From assembly GCA_021780435.1 (NCBI GenBank), contig JAJXYV010000241.1:1-50176 (forward strand): a stretch of 50,176 nt of DNA, in the 5' to 3' direction. The notes beneath the pieces were generated by a model. That model was not told the origin of the DNA. It saw only the letters and a list, made by a program, of their open reading frames with translations, and ran no database searches. The DNA comes from Pseudomonadota bacterium (GTDB taxonomy: Bacteria; Pseudomonadota; Alphaproteobacteria; Rhizobiales; Beijerinckiaceae). A program made the translations under genes and the position numbers. Shown here piece after piece: positions 9,459 through 17,850 of the stretch. The first letter of the stretch is position 1, and every line of letters begins with the position of its first letter.

Positions 9459-10079
9459 CTAACGACACTCCTTGCGGACCTTGTCGAGGGCCTGGCCCAA
9501 TCCTGACAGGACGTAAGTGTCGGTTGTCGCCGCGCCCTTGCTCGAGGTCGCTTTCACCGTAAGTTTCGAGCCTTTCTTCATGGCTTCGATCAGGTGGCCT
9601 TCTTCGGCGGGATTTTTCACCCAGGCGTTGGAGCCCTTGGCGATCAGGCTGAACTTCGCGCTCCCGACCTCAGCCTCGGCCTCGGCGCCGTCCTTCATGG
9701 GGAAACCCATGATGAAGGAAATCTCGCTTTTGACGTTTTCGGCGGGGCGGCTCGAAATGAATATGTAGGCTGGGTTTCGCTTCGCCGACGCCGGCTCGCG
9801 GCTTTTCGGCTGCGCGAGGGCATAGCAGGTCTTCGCCTTGCCCTGGGTCGCATAGGCGCCCCATTCGCCGAAGGTTCCGAGCTGCGTCGCCTTGCCTTGG
9901 TCCGGACTCTTGCCTGAACTGGCGTCCTTCGCGCCCACCGCCGGTTTCTTGCTGTCGGTTTTGACGTGGACGGCCTTTTCCTTGGCCTCGACATCTCCCG
10001 CCTGACCGAGGGTGAATGTCAAAGCCAAGGCGGCCACAGAAAGCAGAATGCGCGCGCGTCGGGAGGCGGAGGCGATCAT
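9459..10079 (-). CDS. Invasion-associated locus B (IalB) family protein
   Basis: A 206-residue secreted protein with a signal peptide (about residues 1-32). A Lys/Ser-rich linker (33-65) precedes an IalB-type domain starting at GEWGAYATQGKAKTCYAL and including RNPAYIFISSRP and FIMGFPMKDG. IalB was named in Bartonella, where it affects erythrocyte entry, but the family is widespread in free-living alphaproteobacteria and its biochemical role is unknown. The name should not be read as a sign of pathogenicity here. The paired cysteines (TCYAL and the C-terminal KECR) could form a disulfide in the periplasm. It is divergent from the oxidoreductase gene at 10273. Confidence 0.85.
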   Translation of the reverse strand: MIASASRRARILLSVAALALTFTLGQAGDVEAKEKAVHVKTDSKKPAVGAKDASSGKSPDQGKATQLGTFGEWGAYATQGKAKTCYALAQPKSREPASAKRNPAYIFISSRPAENVKSEISFIMGFPMKDGAEAEAEVGSAKFSLIAKGSNAWVKNPAEEGHLIEAMKKGSKLTVKATSSKGAATTDTYVLSGLGQALDKVRKECR

Positions 10080-10209
10080 GAAGCGACCATGGGATTGCGT
10101 GAAGGGAACGAATCAATCGATGCGATCATAGCCCCATTTCGATGCGAGCAGGAGCCTGACGGCGGCTGGCTTTTAGGCGGCGAAACGGGCAAAAATCCGA
10201 CCCGTGTGT

Positions 10210-10237
10210 TTGACGGCGGCGGGTGCGTCGTGAAAAT
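10210..10237 (+). promoter_or_regulatory. Candidate sigma-70 promoter of the oxidoreductase gene
   Basis: TTGACG (10210-10215) and GAAAAT (10232-10237) are separated by 16 bases. They lie 35 bases before the start codon, in the divergent gap with the IalB-like gene. The match is fair, and no transcript data are available. Confidence 0.35.
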
Positions 10238-10272
10238 GCGTGACGAACTGCCTTGAAATGGAAAGAAATTCA

Positions 10273-11259
10273 ATGATTGCAGCGCTGTGTGAAAAATTTG
10301 GTCCGCCGGAAAGCCTCGTCCTCCGCGAAATGCGCGATCCGGCGCCGGGACCCGGCGAAATCCTCGTCGCGCCGTCGCGCGTCGCGCTGAATTTCTTCGA
10401 TACCCTGATCATCGAAAACAAATATCAGTTGAAACCGGATCTTCCCTTTTCGCCAGGCGGCGAATTCTGCGGGCGGATCGTCGCCTTGGGCGATGGCGTC
10501 GCCGGTTTTTCCATTGGAGAACGCGTCGCCGGCTACTGCTCCTATGGCGCCGCGCGTTCCCGTCTGGTTCTCGCCGCCTCGAGCGTCGCCAAAGTCCCCG
10601 ACGATCTCAGCGACGACCATGCGTCGGGCCTTTTCATCACCTATGGCACGACCGTCTATGCTCTGGTTCAACGAGCCAATTTGCAGCCCGGCGAAACGCT
10701 CGCCGTTCTCGGCGCTTCCGGGGGCGCCGGCCTTGCGGCTGTCGAGGTCGGCGCCGCGTTGGGCGCGAAGGTCATCGCCTGCGCGTCATCGGCTGAAAAA
10801 CTGGCTTTCGCTCGGGAGCATGGCGCGCAGGAAGGCGTCGACTATTCGTCGGAGGATCTGAAGGAAGCCTTGAAGCGTCAAACCGGCGGCACGGGGGTGG
10901 ATTGCGTTTATGACGCCATCGGCGGCGCCTATAGCGAATCGGCGCTGCGCGCCATGGCGTGGAAGGGACGTTTTCTGGTTGTCGGTTTCGCCTCCGGTGA
11001 AATCCCGAAAATTCCGCTCAACCTGACGCTTTTGAAAGGCTGCGCCATTCTCGGCGTCTATTGGGGCGAATTCGTCAAGCGCGAACCTGACGCCCATCGC
11101 CAAAACATGGAGCGGATTTTCGACTGGGTCGCCAAGGGCGTGCTCTCGGCTCACGTCGGTTCGGTTTTTCCGCTCGCCGAGATCGCGACAGCCCTGAACA
11201 GGCTCAAGGAACGCAAGGCGCAAGGAAAAATCATCCTCTCGATTCCGCAACAGGAATGA
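10273..11259 (+). CDS. Zinc-independent alcohol dehydrogenase / NADPH:quinone oxidoreductase-like (MDR superfamily)
   Basis: A 328-residue medium-chain dehydrogenase/reductase. The N-terminal GroES-like domain (residues 1 to about 120; PGEILVAPSRVALNFFDTL, GGEFCGRIVALG) is followed by a Rossmann domain with the dinucleotide motif GASGGAGLAAVEVG. The catalytic zinc ligands of true alcohol dehydrogenases are not evident. With the short length, this points to the quinone oxidoreductase (QOR) branch, which reduces quinones or enoyl compounds with NADPH. ATG 10273 was chosen because GGAAAG lies about 7 bases upstream and homology begins there; an earlier in-frame start at 10240 lacks support. The true substrate is unknown. 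Confidence 0.87.
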   Translation: MIAALCEKFGPPESLVLREMRDPAPGPGEILVAPSRVALNFFDTLIIENKYQLKPDLPFSPGGEFCGRIVALGDGVAGFSIGERVAGYCSYGAARSRLVLAASSVAKVPDDLSDDHASGLFITYGTTVYALVQRANLQPGETLAVLGASGGAGLAAVEVGAALGAKVIACASSAEKLAFAREHGAQEGVDYSSEDLKEALKRQTGGTGVDCVYDAIGGAYSESALRAMAWKGRFLVVGFASGEIPKIPLNLTLLKGCAILGVYWGEFVKREPDAHRQNMERIFDWVAKGVLSAHVGSVFPLAEIATALNRLKERKAQGKIILSIPQQE

Positions 11260-11303
11260 TTTGCTCTGGCTTGGCGGCCGGGGCCTGACTAGATTGTAGC
11301 CCT

Positions 11304-11332
11304 GCCGGCGCAGAGTCAGGTCGGGCGCCGGC
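11304..11332 (+). repeat. 8-bp perfect inverted repeat between the oxidoreductase gene and lemA
   Basis: GCCGGCGC (11304-11311) and GCGCCGGC (11325-11332) can form a stem with a 13-base loop. A competing pair, CCTGACT (11284-11290) / AGTCAGG (11314-11320), uses that loop. No T-tract follows, so it could be a Rho-assisted terminator of the upstream gene or a leader structure of lemA. Confidence 0.45.
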
Positions 11333-11360
11333 GTGGATTTCACATGAGGAAGAGCCCGCC

Positions 11361-11957
11361 ATGTCGTTCTCGTCCCGTCTGCGCAATATCGTCGCCATCG
11401 CCTTGCTTGGCCTGAGCCTTTCGGCCTGCGGCTACAACACCATTCCTACGGCGGAGGAGAACGCCAAGGCGCGCTGGGCGGATGTCCAGAACAATTACCA
11501 GCGTCGCGCAGACCTCATTCCCAACCTGGTGGCGACCGTTCAGGGTTACGCCAAACAGGAAAAGGACGTGCTGACCGGCGTCGTCGAGGCGCGCGCCAAG
11601 GCGACGCAGATTCATATCGACGCGGCGGACCTGACCGACCCCGACAAGGTCAAACAATTCCAGGACGCCCAGAATCAGCTGACCGGCGCCTTGGGCAGGC
11701 TGCTCGCGGTCAGCGAGAATTATCCGGACCTGAAATCGAACCAGAATTTCCTGGCCTTGCAATCCCAGCTCGAAGGCACCGAGAACCGCATCGCCGTCGC
11801 GCGGCGCGACTATATTGCGGCGGTCCGGGACTATAACCTTACACTGAAAACCGTCCCGAGCATGCTGTGGGCGATAACTGTCTTCCGCGCCAACAAGCCG
11901 ATGGCCGAATTCTCGGCTTCGGACGAGGCGCAGAAACCGCCGACCGTGAAATTCTGA
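11361..11957 (+). CDS. lemA: LemA family lipoprotein
   Basis: A 198-residue protein whose N-terminus is a lipoprotein signal: a hydrophobic stretch ending in the lipobox LSAC, with C23 the likely lipidation site. The rest is the helical LemA domain, recognisable by YQRRADLIPNLVATVQGYA (about residues 51-69) and LLAVSENYPDLKSNQNFL. LemA proteins are membrane-anchored helical bundles of unknown biochemical role. They are very often encoded next to TPM-domain proteins, as here: two TPM genes follow at 18-base spacing and then a one-base overlap, forming one operon. Confidence 0.95.
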   Translation: MSFSSRLRNIVAIALLGLSLSACGYNTIPTAEENAKARWADVQNNYQRRADLIPNLVATVQGYAKQEKDVLTGVVEARAKATQIHIDAADLTDPDKVKQFQDAQNQLTGALGRLLAVSENYPDLKSNQNFLALQSQLEGTENRIAVARRDYIAAVRDYNLTLKTVPSMLWAITVFRANKPMAEFSASDEAQKPPTVKF

Positions 11958-11975
11958 CCGATTTCGAGGCGCGCT

Positions 11976-12779
11976 TTGACCGCGGCCGCCAACAGCGATC
12001 CTTCCATCAGCCAGAGCATGCGACTCTGGCTGGCGATGTCTCTTTGGCTTTTTCTTGTCCTTGCGCCGGCCGCGTTGCGAGCCGAGGACCTCGTTTTCCC
12101 AGCCTTGACAGGGCATATCGTCGATCAGGCCAATCTGCTGCCGGCCGGCGTGAAGCAGACTCTGGACACCAAACTGGTCAATCTCGAAGAGAAATCGGGC
12201 ATTCAGTTCGTGGTCGCCACCGTAGACTCGCTCCAGGGTCAGGAAATCGAGCCTTATGCCAATGAATTATTCCGTCACTGGGCGCTCGGCGAGAAAACCA
12301 AGAACAACGGCGTCCTGCTTCTCGTCGCGCCGAAGGAAAAAAAGATCCGGATCGAAGTCGGCTACGGACTCGAAGGCACGTTGACCGACGCGCTCTCGAA
12401 AATCGTCATCATCAACGCCATCGCGCCGCGCTTCAAGGCGGGGGATTTCGCCGGCGGGATCACCCGGGGCGTCGATGACGTCATCACGATCCTGACCACA
12501 GATTCGAGCGAATGGACGAAAAAGCCGCACGTCCGCGCCGACAATCCCGGAAACACCTTTGACGCCATCCTTCCCTTCCTGATCGTCGCCTTGGTCATTT
12601 TCATCATCTGGCGCAGTCAAGGCGGCGGACGAGGCGGCGGCCGGCGCGGCGGCGGCCCCTTCATCATCCTGCCCGGCCCGGGTTGGTCCAGCGGCGGGTC
12701 TTCCGGCGGCGGCGATTGGGGCGGGTTTTCTGGAGGCGGCGGCTCGTCGGGTGGCGGCGGCGCCTCGGGAGACTGGTGA
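11976..12779 (+). CDS. TPM-domain membrane protein (YgcG-like) with Gly-rich tail
   Basis: A 267-residue protein: signal peptide or anchor (about residues 15-36, ending LRAEDL), a TPM domain (FPALTGHIVDQANLLP through the GYGLEGTLTDALSK block, residues about 40-180), a transmembrane helix (ILPFLIVALVIFIIW, about 192-208) and a Gly/Ser-rich tail. TPM domains occur in the thylakoid photosystem II repair protein TLP18.3/Psb32 and in bacterial YgcG proteins; phosphatase activity has been reported for the plant protein. The start given is TTG, because GAGG sits 6 bases upstream. An ATG at 12018 would shorten the protein by 14 residues and keep the signal peptide. It is coupled to the next gene. Confidence 0.9.
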   Translation: MTAAANSDPSISQSMRLWLAMSLWLFLVLAPAALRAEDLVFPALTGHIVDQANLLPAGVKQTLDTKLVNLEEKSGIQFVVATVDSLQGQEIEPYANELFRHWALGEKTKNNGVLLLVAPKEKKIRIEVGYGLEGTLTDALSKIVIINAIAPRFKAGDFAGGITRGVDDVITILTTDSSEWTKKPHVRADNPGNTFDAILPFLIVALVIFIIWRSQGGGRGGGRRGGGPFIILPGPGWSSGGSSGGGDWGGFSGGGGSSGGGGASGDW

Positions 12780-13387
12780 TGCGTGATCTTGCCGACGAGA
12801 ACGCGATCATCGCCGCTGTTCGGGCCGCGGAATCACGGACCCGTGGTCAGATCGTCTGCGTCCTGGCGCGGCAGGTCTGCGACCCGTCGGCTTTTGTCGC
12901 GCTTTACGCCGCGGCGCTGGCGCTCATCACGCCCTGGCTGCTTCTTGAGTGGACGCGATGGTCGGCGCAATTCGTATTTGCCGTCCAGATCGGCGTTTTC
13001 GTCGTGGCCTTTCTGCTCATGGGGTGGACAAGGCTTGGCGTCATCCTGACGCCGAGGGCCGTGCGGCGACGCCAAGCTTTTCGCGTGGCGCAGGAGCAGT
13101 TCGTCGCGCGCGGACTCCGGCGGACGAGCTCGCGCGCTGGCGTGCTGATCTTCGTCTCGCTAGCCGAGCATTATGCGCGCATCGTCGCCGACGAAGACCT
13201 CGACGACCAGATCTCGGAAGCGGAATGGCGGCTGGCCATCGAGGAACTGACGGTGAACCTTCACGAGGGACGGATCACCGAAGGTTTCGTCGCCGCCATC
13301 GCCCGCAGCGGCGATCTGCTGGCGCGCGCCGCGCCTCCCGATGGTGGCGCGAACGAACTGCCCGACCATCTCGTTCGCCTGAATTGA
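12779..13387 (+). CDS. Second TPM-domain membrane protein
   Basis: A 202-residue protein starting at the ATG that shares one base with the previous stop (TGATG). The N-terminal part (ADENAIIAAVRAAESRTRGQ) and the C-terminal part (FVSLAEHYARIVAD to FVAAIARSGDLL) are the two halves of a TPM domain. They are split by two transmembrane helices (about residues 38-58 and 62-82). This LemA, long TPM with Gly-rich tail, short TPM order is a recurrent operon type in proteobacteria. The joint function is unknown; envelope or stress maintenance is an inference from membrane location only. It ends 2 bases before the convergent lytic transglycosylase gene, with no terminator between. Confidence 0.88.
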   Translation: MRDLADENAIIAAVRAAESRTRGQIVCVLARQVCDPSAFVALYAAALALITPWLLLEWTRWSAQFVFAVQIGVFVVAFLLMGWTRLGVILTPRAVRRRQAFRVAQEQFVARGLRRTSSRAGVLIFVSLAEHYARIVADEDLDDQISEAEWRLAIEELTVNLHEGRITEGFVAAIARSGDLLARAAPPDGGANELPDHLVRLN

Positions 13388-13389
13388 GC

Positions 13390-14568
13390 CTATTTTCCCG
13401 CGCGCAGGGAGGCGAGCAGCTTCTTGCCCGCGCGGCCGTCGCGTTTCATGCCGATTTTTTGTTCGTAATCGGCGATGGCCTCCCGGGTCTTCGCGCCCAT
13501 CACCCCGTCGATCTTGCCGCCGATGTCATAGCCGCGCTGGGCGAGCAGGGCTTGGACCTCTTTCCGTTCGACGCGCGGAATGCCAGGGTCGTCCGTCGGC
13601 CAGGGCGTGACGACGCCCGGCCCGCCTTTCAAGCGATCGGAAAGGACGCCGATCGCCAGAGCGTAGGATTCGGCGGCGTTATAGGAATAAAAGGCGTCGA
13701 AATTCCTCGACACCAGAAATGCGGGGCCGTGCGGCCCGGACGGAAGCAGGAGGCCATAGGCGCCGCCGCCCGAAAGGGGGGCGCCGTTGACATGCGCCAG
13801 GCCATGCCCGGCCCAGAAGGCCAAGGGCTTTTTGGCGCCCCGGCCGGAAGGGCCGTGATAATCGGCGGGCAGCTTCACTTCGAAGCCCCAGGGCAGGCTC
13901 GGAACCCAGCCGGCATGGTGGAGGAAATTCGCGGTCGAGCCGAGTGCGTCGGGGACGGAATTGATGACGTCGCGCTTGCCGTCGCCGTCGAGATCGACGG
14001 CGAGGCGCAGAAAGGTCGAGGGCATGAACTGGGTATTGCCGAAGGCGCCCGCCCAGGAGCCGTTGAATTCCTCGAGCCTGACGTCGCCGTGGTTGAGAAT
14101 TTTCAGCGCCGCGATCAATTCGCTGCGGAAATAGTCGGAGCGGCGGTTCGGCGTGCAGGCCAGCGTGGCCAGTGACTGGACGATGGGACGACCGCCGAAG
14201 CTTTTTCCGAAATCCGATTCTACGCCCCAGACGGCGACGATCGCCGCGGCATCGACGCCAAAGCGGCGCTGCGCGGCCTGCGCCGCCTGTCGATATTCCG
14301 CAAAACGCGCCTGGCCATCGCGCACCCGCTCGTCATCGACCAGGCCGGCCATGTAATCCCAGATCGGCGTCGTGAATTCCGGCTGCACGCCCAGAAAACT
14401 CACGGCGTCATTGGGCTCAAGCCCGTCAAGCGCATGGGAGAGCGTCGCTTGCGAGACGCCGTCGGCGCCCGCCTGAGCTTTGATCTGCTGCTTGCAGGAC
14501 GCAAAATCGGCGGCCGCTGGTTCGGCGAGCGCGACAAGGGCGCAAAGGGCGAAGATTCCGGATTTCAT
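13390..14568 (-). CDS. Lytic murein transglycosylase (MltB-like, SLT_2) with peptidoglycan-binding domain
   Basis: A 392-residue periplasmic enzyme: signal peptide (residues 1-20, ending PAAA), SLT_2 catalytic domain (about 22-320) and a C-terminal peptidoglycan-binding_1 domain (about 335-390, LLAQRGYDIGGKIDGVMGAKTREAI). The catalytic Glu is E117 in WGVESDFG. The family motif GAFGNTQFMPSTFL is intact. It cleaves the MurNAc-GlcNAc bond to form 1,6-anhydroMurNAc. There is no lipobox, unlike E. coli MltB, so it is probably soluble. It follows leuD by 50 bases on the same strand but is unrelated in function. Confidence 0.94.
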   Translation of the reverse strand: MKSGIFALCALVALAEPAAADFASCKQQIKAQAGADGVSQATLSHALDGLEPNDAVSFLGVQPEFTTPIWDYMAGLVDDERVRDGQARFAEYRQAAQAAQRRFGVDAAAIVAVWGVESDFGKSFGGRPIVQSLATLACTPNRRSDYFRSELIAALKILNHGDVRLEEFNGSWAGAFGNTQFMPSTFLRLAVDLDGDGKRDVINSVPDALGSTANFLHHAGWVPSLPWGFEVKLPADYHGPSGRGAKKPLAFWAGHGLAHVNGAPLSGGGAYGLLLPSGPHGPAFLVSRNFDAFYSYNAAESYALAIGVLSDRLKGGPGVVTPWPTDDPGIPRVERKEVQALLAQRGYDIGGKIDGVMGAKTREAIADYEQKIGMKRDGRAGKKLLASLRAGK

Positions 14569-14618
14569 GTCCGGAACCTAGCGCAATTCTCGGCGACGCA
14601 GAACCGAAAAAGCGGCGC

Positions 14619-15224
14619 TCAGATCCAGGGGCGTTCGCCAGCCATCCTTGCTTCAAACGCCGCGATCTTAGGTTCCTTGACCAGGGTGAGTCCGATTTCG
14701 TCCAGACCTTCGAGCAGGCAATGCTTGCGATGCGGGTCAATGTCGAATTTCACCACGCCGCCGTCAGGGCCGCGGATTTCCTGCGCCGCGAGGTCGACCG
14801 TCAAGGTGGCGTTGGCGCCGCGATTGGCGTCGTCCATCAGCTTGGCGAGGTTTTCCTTCGACACCTTGATAGGCAGGATGCCGTTCTTGAAGCAGTTATT
14901 ATAGAAAATGTCGGCGAAGCTGGTCGAAATGATCGCCCTGACGCCGAAGTCGAGCAGCGCCCAGGGCGCATGTTCGCGCGATGAGCCGCAACCGAAATTG
15001 TCCTCGGCGACCAGAATCTGGGCCTTGCGATAAGCCGGCTTGTTCAGGACGAAATCCGGGTTTTCCGAGCCGTCCTCGCGATAGCGCATTTCCGAAAACA
15101 AACCTTTGCCAAGGCCGGTGCGGGCGATGGTCTTCAGATATTGCTTCGGAATGATCATGTCGGTGTCGATATTGGTGATCGGCAGAGGCGCGGCGACGCC
15201 GGTCAATTTCGTGAACTTTTCCAT
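14619..15224 (-). CDS. leuD: 3-isopropylmalate dehydratase small subunit
   Basis: The 201-residue protein is the standard LeuD size. With LeuC it isomerises 2-isopropylmalate to 3-isopropylmalate in leucine synthesis. Diagnostic segments are [32 protein letters not shown] and [16 protein letters not shown] 15224 is preceded by GGAAAA, and homology starts exactly there; the frame is open for 24 codons more upstream. It is separated from leuC by two unrelated-looking genes (OsmC and a zincin) on the same strand, so the four may share a transcript. Confidence 0.97.
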   Translation of the reverse strand: MEKFTKLTGVAAPLPITNIDTDMIIPKQYLKTIARTGLGKGLFSEMRYREDGSENPDFVLNKPAYRKAQILVAEDNFGCGSSREHAPWALLDFGVRAIISTSFADIFYNNCFKNGILPIKVSKENLAKLMDDANRGANATLTVDLAAQEIRGPDGGVVKFDIDPHRKHCLLEGLDEIGLTLVKEPKIAAFEARMAGERPWI

Positions 15225-15296
15225 TTTTCCAGCCTGAACTTCGCGCCGGATCGGCAGCATTGCGGTGGGTTTAACAAAAGGGGGCAGCCCCGGCAA

Positions 15297-15722
15297 TCAC
15301 TCGGCTTCGCGTTCGATCCGGTCCATGTCCGCGTCCGAGAGGCCGAAATGATGGCCGATTTCGTGGATCAGGACGTGCCGGATCAGATCTCCCAGGGTCT
15401 CCTCGCCTTCCGCCCAGACGTCGAGGATGGGGCGACGGAAGAGATAGATCATATTGGGGAACTGTCCGGTATGGACGCCCTCGCTTTGGGCGAGTCCGCG
15501 GCCGCGGAACAGGCCGAGCAACTCGAATTCGGACGTCGCGTCGAATTCCTCGAGAAGCTCGTCGTCGGGAAAGTCTTCCACGCGGATGACGACGCCCTCG
15601 CAGGCCTGCCGGAAATGCCGAGGCAGGCGCAGGAAGGCGGCGTCGGCCATCGCCTCGAAATCCTCGAGCGAGGGGGCGGCGCGCGACGACCAATCCTGCG
15701 CGGGGGGCTTTACGCTTCCCAT
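15297..15722 (-). CDS. Small zincin-type metallopeptidase family protein (minimal MMP-like)
   Basis: A 141-residue protein whose C-terminal half carries H120-E121-I-G-H124-H-F-G-L-S-D, the HExxH zinc motif with downstream Asp typical of PF06262 proteins (DUF1025, small putative metallopeptidases). The upstream strand IYLFRRPILD and the acidic VRVEDFPDDELLEEF segment also fit. No signal peptide is seen, so it is cytosolic. The physiological substrate of this family is unknown. Its ATG overlaps the OsmC stop by one base (TGATG), a sign of translational coupling with that redox-type protein. Confidence 0.88.
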   Translation of the reverse strand: MGSVKPPAQDWSSRAAPSLEDFEAMADAAFLRLPRHFRQACEGVVIRVEDFPDDELLEEFDATSEFELLGLFRGRGLAQSEGVHTGQFPNMIYLFRRPILDVWAEGEETLGDLIRHVLIHEIGHHFGLSDADMDRIEREAE

Positions 15723-16240
15723 CAGCGGCCGCCCCCGACGACCGCGGTGACGGAAAGCTTCGGAGGCCGGTTCAAGGTCTGGAAGACCACGCAGTAGCGC
15801 TCCGTCAATTTGATCAGGGCGTCGATCTGCTCCTGCGGCTCCTCGGTTTCGAGGTCGAAGAACAGTCGTATTTCCGCGAATCCGACGGGCGCGTCCTTGG
15901 CGACGCCGAGCGTCCCGCGAAAATCGAGATCGCCCTCGGCGCGAACGGCCCCGCCCTTCACGCGGAAATCAATAGCCGTCGCTACGGCCTTGAGCGTGAC
16001 GCCGGCGCAAGCGACCAGCGCTTCAAGCAGCATGTCGCCGGAGCAGGCAAGAAGCCCCGTCCCGCCGGTCGCCGGGTGAAGGCCCGCTTCGATCAAGGCC
16101 CGCGAGGTCGAAACCTTGCAGGCGAGGCCGTCTCCGGAGAGATCGCCCTGCGCCTTGAGCGTAACCATAGCAGAGCTAGAGTCGGCCTTGTATTTCTCCT
16201 TGAGGGGCGCCTGAAGGGCGCGCAGTTCATTGGCGTCCAT
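15722..16240 (-). CDS. OsmC family protein
   Basis: A 172-residue OsmC/Ohr-like protein. The two cysteines of the thiol-peroxidase site are present: C78 in LLEALVACAGVTL and C150 in LTERYCVVFQTL. OsmC and Ohr reduce organic hydroperoxides with dihydrolipoamide as the usual reductant. The long spacing and GDMLLEALVAC context put this in the general OsmC group rather than classical Ohr. It begins 16 bases after leuC. LeuC has an oxygen-labile 4Fe-4S cluster, so a peroxidase in the same transcript would make sense; that is inference. Confidence 0.88.
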   Translation of the reverse strand: MDANELRALQAPLKEKYKADSSSAMVTLKAQGDLSGDGLACKVSTSRALIEAGLHPATGGTGLLACSGDMLLEALVACAGVTLKAVATAIDFRVKGGAVRAEGDLDFRGTLGVAKDAPVGFAEIRLFFDLETEEPQEQIDALIKLTERYCVVFQTLNRPPKLSVTAVVGGGR

Positions 16241-16256
16241 CAGGCTGCCTCCGGTA

Positions 16257-17684
16257 TTATTTCAGGGTGCGCACATCCACGAAATGGCCGGCGACCGCCG
16301 CCGCCGCCGCCATGGCGGGCGAGACGAGATGGGTGCGGCCCTTGAAGCCCTGGCGGCCCTCGAAATTGCGGTTCGAGGTCGAGGCGCAGCGTTCGCCCGG
16401 CGCGAGGCGGTCCGGGTTCATCGCCAGACACATCGAGCAACCCGGTTCGCGCCATTCGAAGCCGGCGGCGATGAAAATCTTGTCCAGCCCCTCGGCTTCG
16501 GCCTGCGCCTTGACCAGACCAGAGCCAGGCACGACCATCGCATTGACATGCGGCGCCACCTTGCGGCCTTCCGCGATCTTGGCGGCGGCGCGAAGATCCT
16601 CGATGCGGCCGTTGGTGCAGGAGCCGATGAAAACCCGGTCGATCTTGACGTCGGTCGGTTTTTCGCCGCCCTTCAGGCCCATATAGTCGAGGGCGCGCTG
16701 GATCTTGGCGCGCTGGGCCTCGGTCTTGCCGGAATCGACCGTCGGGACGACGCCGTCGATGGCGATGACGTCCTCAGGGCTGGTGCCCCAGGTGAGGACG
16801 GGAGGCAGGCTCGTGGCGTCAAGCTCGACAACGGCGTCGTAATGGGCGCCCGGATCGCTCTTGAGTTGTTTCCAGTAATGCAGGGCGCGTTCCCAGGCTT
16901 CGCCCTTCGGCGCCTTGGGCTTGTCCTTGATATAGGAGAAGGTTTTCTCATCAGGGGCGATCAGGCCGGCGCGGGCGCCCGCCTCGATCGACATGTTGCA
17001 GACCGTCATGCGACCTTCCATCGAAAGTGACTCGATGGCTTCGCCCGCGTATTCGATGACATAGCCGGTGCCGCCGGCCGTGCCGATCTTTCCAATGATC
17101 GCGAGCACGATGTCCTTGGCCGTCACCCCCTCGCCCAGCTTGCCATTGACCTTGACCAGCATGTTCTTGGCCTTGGTCTGGACGAGGGTCTGGGTCGCGA
17201 GGACATGTTCGACTTCGGACGTGCCGATGCCGTGGGCCAGCGCGCCGAAGGCTCCGTGCGTCGACGTATGACTGTCGCCGCAAACGATCGTCGCGCCGGG
17301 GAGGGTGAAGCCCTGCTCGGGGCCGACGATATGGACGACGCCCTGGCGGCGGTCATGCTCGTTGTAATATTCGACGCCGAAATCGCCGGCGTTGATCGCC
17401 AATTGTTCGACCTGGGCCTTGCTCTCCGGATCCTCGATCGGCTTGGAGCGGTCGGTCGTCGGGACATTGTGGTCGACGACGGCGAGCGTCTTTTCGGGCG
17501 CATGGACCTTGCGCCCCGCCAGGCGCAGCCCTTCGAAGGCCTGCGGGCTGGTGACCTCGTGGATCAGATGGCGATCGATATAGATGAGCGCGGCGCCGTC
17601 GGGCTGGATGTCGACCACATGGTCGTCCCAGATCTTGTCATAGAGCGTCCGCGGCTTACCGGTGGTCTCAACCATGTCCTTCAT
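16257..17684 (-). CDS. leuC: 3-isopropylmalate dehydratase large subunit
   Basis: The 475-residue protein is an aconitase-superfamily 4Fe-4S dehydratase. Cluster ligands are visible in [13 protein letters not shown] and [10 protein letters not shown] (CxxC). Other family blocks are [13 protein letters not shown] and [10 protein letters not shown]. It pairs with LeuD for the second step of leucine synthesis. Two ATGs three codons apart are possible starts (17684, 17675); neither has a good Shine-Dalgarno. A candidate promoter lies about 48 bases upstream. Confidence 0.97.
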   Translation of the reverse strand: MKDMVETTGKPRTLYDKIWDDHVVDIQPDGAALIYIDRHLIHEVTSPQAFEGLRLAGRKVHAPEKTLAVVDHNVPTTDRSKPIEDPESKAQVEQLAINAGDFGVEYYNEHDRRQGVVHIVGPEQGFTLPGATIVCGDSHTSTHGAFGALAHGIGTSEVEHVLATQTLVQTKAKNMLVKVNGKLGEGVTAKDIVLAIIGKIGTAGGTGYVIEYAGEAIESLSMEGRMTVCNMSIEAGARAGLIAPDEKTFSYIKDKPKAPKGEAWERALHYWKQLKSDPGAHYDAVVELDATSLPPVLTWGTSPEDVIAIDGVVPTVDSGKTEAQRAKIQRALDYMGLKGGEKPTDVKIDRVFIGSCTNGRIEDLRAAAKIAEGRKVAPHVNAMVVPGSGLVKAQAEAEGLDKIFIAAGFEWREPGCSMCLAMNPDRLAPGERCASTSNRNFEGRQGFKGRTHLVSPAMAAAAAVAGHFVDVRTLK

Positions 17685-17731
17685 CCCTGTCGCGGTCCGG
17701 GCCGTTCGCCCTGGGGCCGATTTTCATTGAC

Positions 17732-17759
17732 GACATAGAGCTTTTCGCGCGCGAGGCAA
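17732..17759 (-). promoter_or_regulatory. leuC: Candidate sigma-70 promoter of leuC
   Basis: On the minus strand TTGCCT (17759-17754) and TATGTC (17737-17732) are 16 bases apart. They lie between the rplS terminator and leuC. The expected transcript start falls near 17725, where an ATG begins a 19-codon frame that overlaps the leuC start. Confidence 0.45.
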
Positions 17760-17789
17760 GGCCGCGCGCGCGAAATTGCATCCAGACGC

Positions 17790-17816
17790 AAAAAGGCCGG
17801 CGCAGTGGCCAGCCTT
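17790..17816 (-). terminator. rplS: Intrinsic terminator of rplS
   Basis: On the minus strand AAGGCTGGC pairs with GCCGGCCTT (9 pairs with one G-U) around a 6-base loop, then runs into a T5 tract (17794-17790). It lies 35 bases past the rplS stop and separates rplS from leuC. Confidence 0.85.
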
Positions 17817-17850
17817 CGCGGAAAGTCCAGGAGGCCCTTGCGGACGATCA

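Noticed and set aside
9459-10079. IalB-like protein as a virulence marker
   Set aside because: The family is common in non-pathogenic alphaproteobacteria and nothing else nearby suggests host invasion.
12610-12777. GGC-rich repeat stretch that could be taken for a DNA repeat array
   Set aside because: It is the in-frame Gly/Ser-rich tail of the TPM protein, common in YgcG-type proteins.
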